From positions 77,001 through 141,000 of the forward strand of contig JALIZF010001720.1 in assembly GCA_029948255.1 (NCBI GenBank): a stretch of 64,000 nucleotides of DNA, given 5' to 3'. Made by a program: the position numbers and the translations under genes. The notes below the pieces were generated by a model that saw only the letters and a program-made list of their open reading frames with translations, made no database searches and had not been told where the DNA came from. Shown one piece after another: positions 54,801-64,000 of this stretch; position 1 is the stretch's first letter; each line of letters opens with the position of its first letter. This stretch comes from Telmatactis stephensoni (taxonomy: Eukaryota; Cnidaria; Anthozoa; Actiniaria; Isophelliidae).

Positions 54801-57800
54801 GAGGGGACTGGAATTCACCTTCCATGTCATTGATTGTTTTGTTGCAACCTGTATAAGTGATTATCAAGTTTGATAAGCATTAAGAAAATACTACAACTGA
54901 AGGAAAGCTTGAAGCATAAATCTGTTTCTTTGCATTGGATAAACATAATCGTAATATATATCAAATAATCATGCAGTAGCAAGGAAACACAAGACAAAAA
55001 AAATCGAGAAAATTAACGTTTGAGCATGCGTGGTAATCACTTGTCAGATTTTGTAATATTATGAAATTTAGAGCGCTTTCATTGGTGATAGTACTGATGA
55101 AAGAACTTCATTTCGCCGTCGCTTTTGAGTTTCAAACGTCTCCTCTTCTAAACTTATCGCCTATCGCCAAAGCAAGACCCTATTTCAGTGCATAGCAACC
55201 GTTGCACAGCAACGTTATATGTTAGTACACCCTTAAGCCAAGACAAGATACAAAAGGGTAAGTCAGTGGATCCCCGCAGAGGAAACGTGCATAAAAGAGG
55301 TGCGGTATTAAAGATCGAAAAATAGAATATAATTCCGCTTTTCTGTGCAAGTCCCACTATCAGCCGCGTTTAGTCTCGTCACGCAACGCTGTCAAGAGCT
55401 GGAGCGTTGCGTGACGAGACTCAGTAAATTTGTATGGTTCGATGGTACTTACTTTCATAATAACAGTAAAACATGGTAAGACCTCTATGACTTGCAGAGC
55501 CAATTTCAGTGTAAGGAACTGTTCCACCTTTCATCTGTGTTTGACCTTTGTAGTTAAGTGTACTGTATTGGATCCATTCACTTGTGGCTACCATCCACTT
55601 AACTTGTTGACACTCAGCAGAACCATAAGGTAGTAGGTAGAAGGGATGTGTTATAGGAAGATCAATAGCTTGGCTTTTCACTCCACTTGTTTTACAGAAA
55701 AAGTGAATTTTAAGGTCATAACCAGATTTTTGTATCCCATTTCGATATTTTAACCTTAAAACTGTATATCCATTTTGCCAGTTGCTATCCATTATAATCC
55801 AGCCATAGTTCATATCAGTTCGTTTCCTTCCTTCTTTATAGATACAGTATTGACCTGAAACATTATCATAAGTCATTATTACTATTGCAGTCGAACCTAA
55901 CTGAAATTAAGCGGCCATCCTTGGAGAATCGTCAAGAAATAGCTTAATTGAGATTGGCTGATTATTAGAGGTTAAAATATGAAACAACCAGACTATTCAT
56001 TCTTGACAATTAGTTGAAGTGGCGAGTTTGTTTTTCTGTACACGATGGTCAAAACGGCTATGTTTTTCTCCCACTCGGGTCAACAAAAATTTGTAGAATG
56101 CTCAAGAATGTCTTGTATGCAACGAAACTTGTCATGGAGGTAGTTTGAGGTAGTCCACATTTAACAAACTCTATGGCTCACTTGGGACTGTCATGTTGAC
56201 GTCATAAATGACGTACAAATTTGGCGCCAAAATTTTGAATTTTGAAATTGATTTTACTAACTATCCAAAAATGTTCTTTGGTCAAAATGATGCATTTCAG
56301 TGAAAACCCCATGTAAATCCGATAATTGGTTCAAAAGTTATTCCTTTTTAAATATTTTGAATCTCCCGCCAAATGAGCAAAAATGTATGGAATTCACCAT
56401 ATATGGTCAAAATTTCGGGTATTTCTAGCTCTAACAGTATAATCAGAGTCAGTTTGAAACAAAGTGAATAATGCATTAAAACAAATTTGTAGTTTTTTTG
56501 ACTTTGGAACTTTTGTGTCACGTGGAGTAATACGTCATTTCCTTATAGATATTACGTCATATGTATAAGGAAATGACGTAATACTCCACGTGACACAAAG
56601 GTTCCAAAGTCAAAAAAACTACAAATTTCTTTTAATACATTATTTACTTTGTTTCCATCTGGCTTTGATTATATTTTTAGAGTTAGAAACACCCTAAATT
56701 TTGACCATATATTGTGTTGTCTTGACCATATATGGTATTATTATATTTTGAAAATAATTCAAGAGTTTTGATTGGCTAAGAGCCACCGGATAAATTACCA
56801 TAGTCGCCGGCTAGCTGCCCAAATTTGGAGTTATGAAAATGTTGAAAACCATTATTCGAAGTTATGACGTAATTTTCTCGAATATGGAAAATTAGCTTGC
56901 GGTATGACGTCACGCTAATTTATGCGGTTCATGCCAAAAGCGAGCAAACAACAACAACATGTATTCTTGTCAACAAAGCACAACTGAGAAAGAATTATTT
57001 TCAAAAAATAATAAAACAATTATTGAATTCGTTTCTCGTAGGATATGGGGAATTATTAAGGCCTCGGTTTGTGTTATCTGCCTCAGCCTTCGGCTTCGGC
57101 AGATAACACAAACCTTGGCCTTAATAATTCCCCATATCCTACTCGACCTCATCCAATAATTGCTTAATATCTCTCAATTTTGGCGGGAAATTCAAATTTC
57201 TTTAATCAGTCATAACTTTTGAACCATTTATCGGATTTACATGGGGTTTTCACTGGAATGCATCATTTTGACCAAAGAACAATTTTGGATAGTTAGTAAA
57301 ATCAATTTCAAAATTCTTAACTTTTGCGCCAAATTTGTACGTCATTTATGACGTCACCATGACAGTTGCAAGTGAGACATCAAGTTTGTTAAATGTGGAT
57401 TTACTCAAACTACCTTGATGACAAGTTTCGTTACAATCAGACAGTTCTACAAAAATCTGTGAACCAAGTGGGAGAAAATCGAAGCATTTTGACCATCGTG
57501 AGTTTTAGTTACCGATTTTGGTTTTAAATTGTTTTAACTGTGATCAGCAACTACTCTGAACTGCTGACTGAGAGTCTGTCTGCTAGCAGTTTTTTTGAGC
57601 CCTCATTTTACCATTAGTTTGAAGTAAGTAAATACTAATCAAATGTAAAGTCCGGAATTCAAAGACTTGTGAAGGACACATTGTAAAATAAAGTGAACAG
57701 GGGCTGGAAGGGATTTTGCGTGATCCGTGATTTGCCTAAAATCCTCTGCGTAATCGACCTGCAGATTTTGCTGTGATTTTCGTGAAGAAAGCTATATATA

Positions 57801-59207
57801 TTATGGACGTATTTAGGGCATTCTGTTATGAGAGACCAAATCGATAACTAATCGATAACGTAAATTCAGTTGCGTTCAGAGAAATATAATTGACAATTAG
57901 AAATGATTATTAATTAATCTACGAAACCAGATACTGACAACTTAGTTAAGCCATCAACTGTTTAAATATCTTTAATCATATGGGCTAGCCGAACAGGAAC
58001 TATGGGTTAGACTTTTCGTCTACTATTTGACATCGGTCAACTGTTCGTATCACACCATTATTATTAAGATAACTTTAATAACACGTATAGCCTTATAGGA
58101 TAGTCCCACCCATTTTTGCATATACACCTGGTTACGCCCTAGTCAACTTCTATCATGTATTTCTTTCTTATTTGGGCTTACTTTTTAGATACTCTTACAC
58201 TAGTTGATAACCCTTCACTTAATTTGTCAACTATTGGTATAGCTTTTAGTCTTTGACTTAGTTTTTCTCTATATGTAATCTTTGGTTTAGACTCAGAATA
58301 CTTGCTTGAGTCTTAAGCTCATTAATTAAGATATGTTCCTTAGTTTTAGCCAATCAAAAAGCTACTAATAACTGGTGATGTTGTTGTTGATCGTCGCTAC
58401 TAATAAAACCGAACGGTACCAGCTCTGCTAAGAGGTGTCCTCCCTAGCAATTCTGCTGAATCAAGAGACCATAATACTAAGAGAACGAAAATCAGTATTG
58501 ATGTCTGTGCGATGTTCGTGGCGACTAGGGCTATTTATAGTAATTTCGCCATCACACGCGCAAGGCTCGCAGACAATAGTATTGGATATTTATAAATTGA
58601 CGTGCGCGCGGATGGGACCGTTTGCTTTCGGCATTTAAGAGCCTTGCGCGCGCGATGGAGAAGTTACTAAAAATAGCCTTAGTCACCGCGAACATTGCAC
58701 AGACATCAATACTGATTTCTCTCTCTTAGTATTATTGTCTCTTGATTCAGTAGAATGCCCTAAATACGTCCATAATATACACTTATTTCAAAAAACGTTG
58801 TCACGGTTCAAAGCGACAAGCGTCAAGGCAAGCCCGAAATGAATGCTGGTTTTGTGCCGCTAATAATCGGTAATGTATTCCAAATCAGACTTGTTATCAA
58901 GGACTTGAAAATGCTCACATTTTTGTAATTAGTTCAATAGAAACGAGTCTGATTCGAATACATTACAAACCAACCAGCATTCATATCGGTCTTGGCTTGA
59001 CGCTTGTTGCTCTGAACCGCGACAACGTTTTTTGAAATAAGTGTGTATAGCTCATTTCAGACACGCAGCGAAGAGCTTAGACCATCAAAATCTACGTTGT
59101 CTAGTTTAATTCAACAACAACAACAACAATAATTTATTCTTTTTTTGTCCTACATAGCTAGTAGGACTTAACCCTTCAGCAGTACATTCATCTTATTTAT
59201 TCATTTC

Positions 59208-59293
<86 letters not shown>

Positions 59294-61534
59294 TATTGAT
59301 TTATTAACAATCAAATCTGACTCACCTTCAGGCCATTCAGGGGATGTCCTCTTCGCTTTCATATGACAAAACGACCTTACCACGTAATTACTAGTAACAT
59401 ATCCATCGATGTGTAACACCGCTGACCGGTTGTTTTTTACATTATCAACTGTATCTTGGATGACCCATCCATTGTCGACCAATTGTGATGGACATCCTGA
59501 GGCAGGCTTGAGAAGGGAGTAGGTTCCTTTTGGCCACAGAATCTCGTCTTTAAGACATTAAAAATGGGGAAATAATGAATGGTAGTGGTGGTGTTGGTGC
59601 ATGGGTTTGGTAGTGGGGGTTCTAGCAGTGATGGCGGTGCATGTGATAGAGGTGTTGACAGTGGTAATGGTAATGGCAGTGGTAGTAGTAGTAGTGGTGG
59701 TAGTAGTAGTAGTGGTGATAGTTGCAATATGTTTGTATTGTTGTGCTAAAAATGAAATGATTGTACCACCATGAGACTTAGCTAGTATGGGATCATGCCA
59801 TGCATATGTTTTTAATTAATTATATATATATAACGATGATGGTTTGATGGGTCACAACTTAAAAATTATCTATTTTCGAAATCTCCATTTTATTTGTATA
59901 GGAAATCATATGGTTTCGAGTGCAACTTAGAATATATTTGAACAAGTGGGATTTCAAAGAGCTTTTTGAAATCCCACAAGTTCAAATGTATTCCAAACTG
60001 CACGAGAAAGCCATATGATTCCTATTAATGATATACATGAAAAAAATTAGAAACAAATGAAACTCTGGAAAAGAGCGAAAATGTTTGAATAAAACCTGAG
60101 CACGCGCTCGATGACATGTGATGGCGTCAGGAGCGCGTGTTTCGTGTGATAGCGTCAGTAGCGCGCGCACATTTCAGCTAAAATTTTATTCAAAAACAAA
60201 ACAAAATCTTAAACTTTTTCGCCTTTTTCTCATTCAGATTTTTCCTTTCTTTCCTTTTCCTTTGCTATGTAATGTGAACAACAGCAAACTAAGAAAACTT
60301 TGATTTTGACGCTGTTTTTGAGAACTCAAATTTGTACCAATATTTCCTTTTTTCTGCACTAAATTTCCTTTTTTCTGCACTAAATTTCCCTGAAACTGCA
60401 CTGCTCTTAGCCAATCAGCATCGATAACTTTTTTTCATGTATATTATTATACCTAAAACTATCTTCTGGTCTTAGATCATGACACACGATGAGAGAGTTG
60501 AGAGAAACAGATGAGCAAATTGATAATCTGAAGTGACTGCAATTTATATACCTTTCCATTGCTTGAAAGTACTAGTTAGCACGAGCTAAGTTCACTACAT
60601 GTATCAATCAGTCAATCACTCACTCACTCACTCACTCAATCAATTAATCAATCAATCGATCGATCGATCGATCAATAAATCATGAACTATCAATTAAGAA
60701 ATACAGTCAACCGAGGCACTTTTCTTGGTGATTTATCTTCTATATATATAAGTAAGAGGAACATGGAATAAAACTTAGAAATGATAAATGACCGACCAAA
60801 AGTTCCCAAACTCCTCATTTGAAAATTTGATAATCATTCCTTCATGAATTGAAAATCTGGATGCCTATTATTCTTCAATGAGGATGTTTACTTTTGGAGG
60901 TATAAGCATTTGAAATCAGAAAATGCAAATGTGACGATAACCCAGGAATTTGCCTTATTGCGATCGAGTATATATAATTTTATAAGTTTTCAGCAAGTAC
61001 GTTCGAGCCGGAAGTAGCAAAAACACATTGATATTGATCATACTGTTTAGGTTAGCAATGAAAATGTTTTGAATTGGAAATGAAAAAGTGTGATTTAATA
61101 GTCCTTATTTGACATCAGGCTTCATTTGCATTTTCAGACTTTCAAATGCTCAAACTTACCTCAGAAAGGTGTCAAACCATAAAGCTTTTCTATTCATGAA
61201 GAAACTATTATCAAAATTTCTTTAACATTTTTCTAAACTTTAACGAAAGCATAATCTGAAAGTACACATGTATTTGTTGTTGTTGTTGTTCTATGTAGAT
61301 TAATCAAACCAATTTTACCACGGCTAAAACATCTAACACCTGCCAGATATTGCTACATATCTTTGTCATCTTTTTGTTTATTATTATATTTTTGCACTGT
61401 AAGTGGTTATTTGTACAATTTGCACACGATTAATAAAGTTTAGTTCTGCTAGACCTTTTCTGCTTACCTGCATTACAGCTGGTTCTTGTAAGAACTCCAA
61501 TACACAAGCACAACATACAATAGTTTATGGCCAT
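51192..61534 (-). CDS. Paralog F: ApeC-CUB transmembrane receptor with extended tail
   Basis: Eight exons: 61468-61534, 59326-59547, 55453-55854, 54498-54848, 53374-53578, 52699-52734, 52558-52611 and 51192-51840. The sum is 1986 nt, or 661 residues plus stop, with no internal stop when the eroded WSC exon is skipped (phase 1 to phase 1). Residues 1-22 are the signal peptide, 23-230 ApeC, 231-347 CUB, 348-415 stalk and transmembrane helix, 428-445 NPTY and 446-661 the tail. Two oddities: the last part of CUB is read in another frame owing to compensating indels, and the tail reads on into inverted-repeat DNA. Intron 2 holds 3 kb of nested foldbacks. It may be expressed but altered. Confidence 0.7.
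51267..51413. mobile_element. MITE-like repeat inside the F tail frame
   Basis: agagtaggtttggtatgac and its rough inverse at 51395-51413 flank CACGGTCACGGCACG blocks. Related to 42945-43185. Confidence 0.5.
52040..52300. mobile_element. Degraded relative of the 41928 MITE
   Basis: Repeated GTTGCA/TGCAAC words and ends like ttttgctgcaacattgcgc and aaagttgcatagtgtgtacc. Similar composition and word content only. Confidence 0.4.
52558..52611 (-). CDS. Paralog F exon 7: NPTY motif
   Basis: 54 bp, phase 2-2: ASDIDDDQIAENPTYGK. (ATG)n lies next to the donor as in the other paralogs. Confidence 0.7.
52699..52734 (-). CDS. Paralog F exon 6: basic juxtamembrane segment
   Basis: 36 bp, phase 2-2, SKTRKFPINNL between split Arg codons. 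One codon shorter than in the other paralogs. Confidence 0.6.
52910..53293. mobile_element. Element with GGAGGGTTACCCT repeats
   Basis: Several ctaggagggttaccct-type units in both orientations. The right end tgctcgcatgtaaacagggcc resembles the 32320 element. Confidence 0.45.
53374..53578 (-). CDS. Paralog F exon 5: stalk and transmembrane helix
   Basis: EPTTGNPTTTHTPTEIRQST, a Cys before the membrane, then ITILIVIPLVCFVVVVVVTI and VYRCR. Phase 1 in, phase 2 out. Confidence 0.8.
54498..54848 (-). CDS. Paralog F exon 4: CUB domain with frame-shifted end
   Basis: 117 residues. Normal to DLVFVFRSNQA. A net +2 then shifts the frame (SKQFRDFTPSITSF replaces SSSGFHAEYHII), and a +1 near the donor restores phase 1. 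The normal frame would meet TGA. The exon stays open, but the last beta strands are changed. Confidence 0.75.
55453..55854 (-). CDS. Paralog F exon 3: ApeC C-terminal half
   Basis: 134 residues: QYCIYKEGRKRTDMNYGW, FFCKTSGVKSQAIDLPITHP, LLPYGSAECQQVKWMVATSE, MFYCYYES. Closest to A in its first third. Confidence 0.8.
56041..57500. mobile_element. 1.46 kb foldback element with nested hairpins
   Basis: Ends cacgatggtcaaaa and ttttgaccatcgtg begin inverted arms of about 300 bp each (gtacaaatttggcgcc against gcgccaaatttgtacgtcat). The centre has two further hairpins, 56400-56715 (tgacgtaatactccacgtga) and 57035-57145 (aggatatggggaattattaa). No protein of its own is seen. Confidence 0.75.
57797..58780. 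mobile_element. 1 kb TIR element with internal hairpin
   Basis: tatattatggacgtatttag and its inverse near 58760 are the ends. 58446-58755 is itself a long hairpin (ctgaatcaagagaccataat and inverse). Confidence 0.7.
58776..59048. mobile_element. MITE adjoining the previous element
   Basis: tatacacttatttcaaaaaa and ttttttgaaataagtgtgta ends, with AACGTTGTC...GACAACGTT and CATTAC/GTAATG inner arms. Confidence 0.75.
59210..59290. repeat. (TTGA)n microsatellite
   Basis: About 20 units, 35 bp past the donor of F exon 2. Likely polymorphic. Confidence 0.9.
59326..59547 (-). CDS. Paralog F exon 2: ApeC N-terminal half
   Basis: EILWPKGTYSLLKPASGCPS, NGWVIQDTVDNVKN, HIDGYVTSNYVVRSFCHMKA, EWPE. It has a one-residue insertion after the FC (FCHMK against FCTK). 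The donor is GTGAG. Confidence 0.75.
59547..59750 (-). pseudogene. Paralog F: WSC exon eroded by triplet repeats
   Basis: The usual ATTTTTAG acceptor and the opening QQYKHI at about 59715-59745 survive. From there the exon is replaced by ACC/ACT triplets encoding a run of Thr and then TAA. GCYKD and all later WSC motifs are gone. The module is probably skipped. Confidence 0.65.
59900..60022. mobile_element. Hairpin MITE
   Basis: aaatcatatggtttcg pairs with a matching inverse near 60010, and gggatttcaaagagc with gctttttgaaatccc at the centre. Confidence 0.6.
60603..60675. repeat. Compound tetranucleotide microsatellite
   Basis: Runs of ATCA, TCAC, AATC and ATCG units follow one another. Confidence 0.75.
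61468..61534 (-). CDS. Paralog F exon 1: signal peptide
   Basis: ATG then AINYCMLCLCIGVLTRTS and CNA, phase 1, GTAAG donor. Confidence 0.75.
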
Positions 61535-61798
61535 TTTTACGGTTTCAGTTGTTAACTTTATCGAAACCTACTGTGAACTACTCAGCGGCATGATCATGAC
61601 TTGACAAATTCGCAGTATCGATCCCAATTCTTCGGTGCTTTCGATAATTACAGTTCAGAATATTTCTTTCAGAAAAAACTTTCATTAACGCATTGAAGGT
61701 ATTCAAACAAGAAGGCAACCCCTGCTGCCTTTGTGCAAGTTAAAAGGATTCTATTATTTGACTGACTGAACTTTATGTAGTGACATCCATTGAGACTC

Positions 61799-61813
61799 TG
61801 ACCCGGAAATGAT
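61799..61813. promoter_or_regulatory. Conserved ETS-like motif upstream of paralog F
   Basis: gacccggaaatgatt, about 266 bp upstream of the start codon. Same core as upstream of A, B and D. Confidence 0.35.
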
Positions 61814-62357
61814 TGCCTGATTCAGATGATATGCTGATGAGCACCATCATCACGTGTCCTGCACGGAAATGGAATTAATGAGTCATCGTTAATAGATACT
61901 ACAGTCATGGAAATGATGAAAGTGAGGAAACTTTTTTAGTCAATTAATGTCTTACTTGTCACAAAAGGTGTAAGAACGGCTTAATAGGAGTTACGCTCCC
62001 TCCCCTCTCCCAATTATTCAGAGTTGGTTGCCCAGTGCTCAGCAGGTGCCTTAATGGTGGTTGGTGGGATAAAACATCGATTGGCATGAGGAAATGGGGA
62101 GGTAAAAGCTTATAGGAACCAATGTGGAGTTTGTGTGTCCCGATCAAATATGTCTATGATTGTAGATTTCCTTTCCGACATAGCTTGTATCACTTCAACA
62201 TTAACATAACAGTCTGTAACAGGCTTGCAGGGTTGCTATTTTTAATTCAATTGTGAAATTACGGAATAGTATTTTTCCTCTTATAAGCAGTTACCAGATT
62301 GCTCTTCAAATAGTTATTATAAATGGTCTTGAGAGCAGAAAATTTAACCAAATTTTC

Positions 62358-62598
62358 AGGAAAATATAGTACGACGATTTTAATTTTACAGACATGTTTC
62401 GACCGTCCTGTTGCCATCATTAGTGTAAATATATATTACAATGCAAAGTCAATTAACTACAAATAACAGACTGTGTAACTCGGTATACCTCTGTTATTTA
62501 TAGCTGACTTTGCACTGATGCCCCATATGGTGCGCTGATGATGGCAGCAGGACTGTCAAACCATGTCTGTAAAAATTAAAATCGTCGGTACTTTTCCT
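62358..62598. mobile_element. MITE
   Basis: aggaaaatatagtacgacga and its imperfect inverse (tcgtcggtacttttcct) are the ends; ttttaattttacagacatg and its inverse continue inward. Confidence 0.7.
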
Positions 62599-62704
62599 AA
62601 AGTTATTATAAAATGTAGTTTTACAAATAGATTTTTTTCTTATTGTTGTGTCTCTGTAATCTACTTATCATCTATTCTATTGTAATCTCGACGGTGTCTG
62701 ATAA

Positions 62705-62825
62705 CAGTATACTATTAATATATGGTATACTGTAATATATGGTACTGACTGTAATATATGGAATACTGTAATATATGGTATACTGTAATATATGGTATAC
62801 TGTGATATATGGTATACTGTATATT
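62705..62825. repeat. ATATATGGTATACTGTA tandem repeat
   Basis: Six to seven units of 17-18 bp, some with small changes (ggtactgact, ggaatactg). Confidence 0.85.
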
Positions 62826-63369
62826 TTAATTATATTATGTTTACGTCAAAATGCCGGCGCGGAAATACATGTACACACTATATGATTGTTACTAAAGCAA
62901 CGAGTGAAAAGCTGTACAATCTTGTCAGTACATATTCATTTACAACAAATGCGATAAAGTTCCCAGACTTTCCATGTCTGTGATTGGTCCTTCCTCGTTC
63001 CGAGAAGGCCTTGAACGAGGGTTTGATTGGTCTTGGTTTTGTATGCAAGACTGAATTAAATGCATCTAGTAGATTAGATGTTTTATGCTGTTGATACCAC
63101 ACGTGCTACTTTCCCGGCGTTACGGACTCATAGGGGTCCAGCGATGTAGTTGTAGGTCCGTTTAACACCCACCCACCCCAGTGGAGGGTTAATAAATGGT
63201 TGGTGCGGAGCCACAGCTCAGAGCTGAGGCTTGATCGGGAGTATTACAAGATTCAGTGCCAAACCGAGAAAAAAAATACTTTCAATTGGAAAAAAATGTA
63301 TTTAGGAGTCATTATTTCTTGTCATCGGAAAACGACATTCATTTGATTCCAAAAACAGGATCCTATACA

Positions 63370-63517
63370 CCGAATCGAAATATGGTGGCAAATTTGAATA
63401 ACTATACTGACTAGCCTATCATTCATGTGAAAACGCTTTTGTATTTTCACGTGAACACGAGGCTAGTAAGTCCAGAACAATAGTTATTCAAATTTGCCGC
63501 CATATTTCGATTCGGTC
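63370..63517. mobile_element. Hairpin MITE
   Basis: accgaatcgaaatatggtgg and ccatatttcgattcggt ends; CAAATTTGAATAACTAT and its inverse inside. Confidence 0.75.
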
Positions 63518-63730
63518 AATTGCGTAATGCATCCATACTAGCCATACGTACTAGCTAAATGTTTGGAATATCCCCCAGGGTCCATGCAACTTGCTCGATT
63601 CTTCGGTGTTGCCCAGGCTGTCCAATTCTCTAAGGAGCTATAATAATGTCATAACCTGGCGCCGGTAAAACTCATCTATGGAAATCTTTATTTCATAGTT
63701 GTGATAGCACTCGTAACGTTAAGGATAGTT

Positions 63731-64000
63731 TTAACCATACCTATCATATAATACATTTCTTTCGTAGAAATCGTTGTTGGAAGACGTTTTCCTGTCTACT
63801 GTATGGCACATTTGGTCGTCGTACACTGGTTCACAATCAGGCTCTTCTAGTGTCTGGTAAACAGGTCCATGAGATGATCTATTTAGATGGTCATATAGCT
63901 CTGGGACGTCGTGTGTCTGCAAGGTGTTACGACTCAACCTTTCGTAGCTTTGGTCGTTCTCTTCAACTGTCTGACCAACATTTGTGTTGATTGTTGTTGT
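63731..64000 (-). CDS. Paralog G: tail exon only
   Basis: Open from the right edge to TAA at 63731: VEENDQSYERLSRN, ELYDHLNRSS, GPVYQTLEEP, DDQMCHTVD, FYERNVLYDRYG. Three YxxL motifs. The C-terminal MYHTI tyrosine of B and F is Cys here, and a segment between NRSS and GPVYQ is shortened. The rest of the gene lies right of the window, so the array continues. Confidence 0.75.
   Translation of the reverse strand, partial: TTTINTNVGQTVEENDQSYERLSRNTLQTHDVPELYDHLNRSSHGPVYQTLEEPDCEPVYDDQMCHTVDRKTSSNNDFYERNVLYDRYG

Larger units (their letters stand above)
61535..63730. other. F-G intergenic region
   Basis: Upstream block of F, MITEs at 62358 and 63370, and a tandem repeat at 62705. No gene supported. 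Confidence 0.5.

Noticed and set aside
59201..59482. ApeC frame continuing into an NQSI repeat
   Set aside because: The (TTGA)n read-through lies past a good GTGAG donor; the exon ends at 59326.

Overview
The window is eukaryotic nuclear DNA, most likely from a cnidarian and probably an anthozoan such as a stony coral. It is AT-rich, with short phase-matched exons, long introns and very many inverted-repeat (MITE-like) elements. The domain repertoire (ApeC, WSC-like and CUB modules) and a transposon protein with a C76-like peptidase domain and a 2A-like motif fit that assignment. The species is inferred from these features; no marker gene proves it.

The main content is a head-to-tail tandem array on the minus strand of one receptor family, called paralogs A to G here. 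A complete member has a signal-peptide exon, an optional WSC-like exon, an ApeC (apextrin C-terminal) domain split over two exons, a CUB exon, an exon with Ser/Thr-rich stalk plus transmembrane helix, a 36-39 bp basic juxtamembrane exon, a 45-54 bp exon usually encoding NPTY, and a last exon with a tail rich in YxxL-type tyrosine motifs. Extracellular introns are phase 1 and cytoplasmic introns phase 2. The reconstructed B, D and F coding sequences sum to whole codons (525, 690 and 661 aa), which supports the exon borders.

Layout, left to right: A (1-3767, its 3' half lies outside the window); B (7380-14508, apparently intact); C (16192-22065, apparently a pseudogene with no start codon and a frameshift); D (25203-34009, intact and the only full copy with WSC); E (about 35040-42440, a relic whose signal exon is split by about 6 kb of nested transposons); an unrelated type II membrane or secreted protein of unknown function (44287-46229); a duplicated exon-like unit (47.5-48.9 kb); F (51192-61534, open frame, WSC exon eroded); and G (63731 to the right edge, tail only).

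Inferred system: a cell-surface microbe-sensing receptor cluster. ApeC domains of amphioxus are known to bind bacterial peptidoglycan or muramyl dipeptide, and WSC-like and CUB modules are binding modules. The tails carry acidic-QGYxxL (hemITAM-like), paired YxxL (ITAM-like) and NPxY motifs, suggesting SH2/PTB signalling and endocytosis. Copy-number change, optional modules, pseudogenes and near-identical binding exons resemble a fast-evolving immune or allorecognition locus. The rest of the window is mainly transposon-derived DNA.
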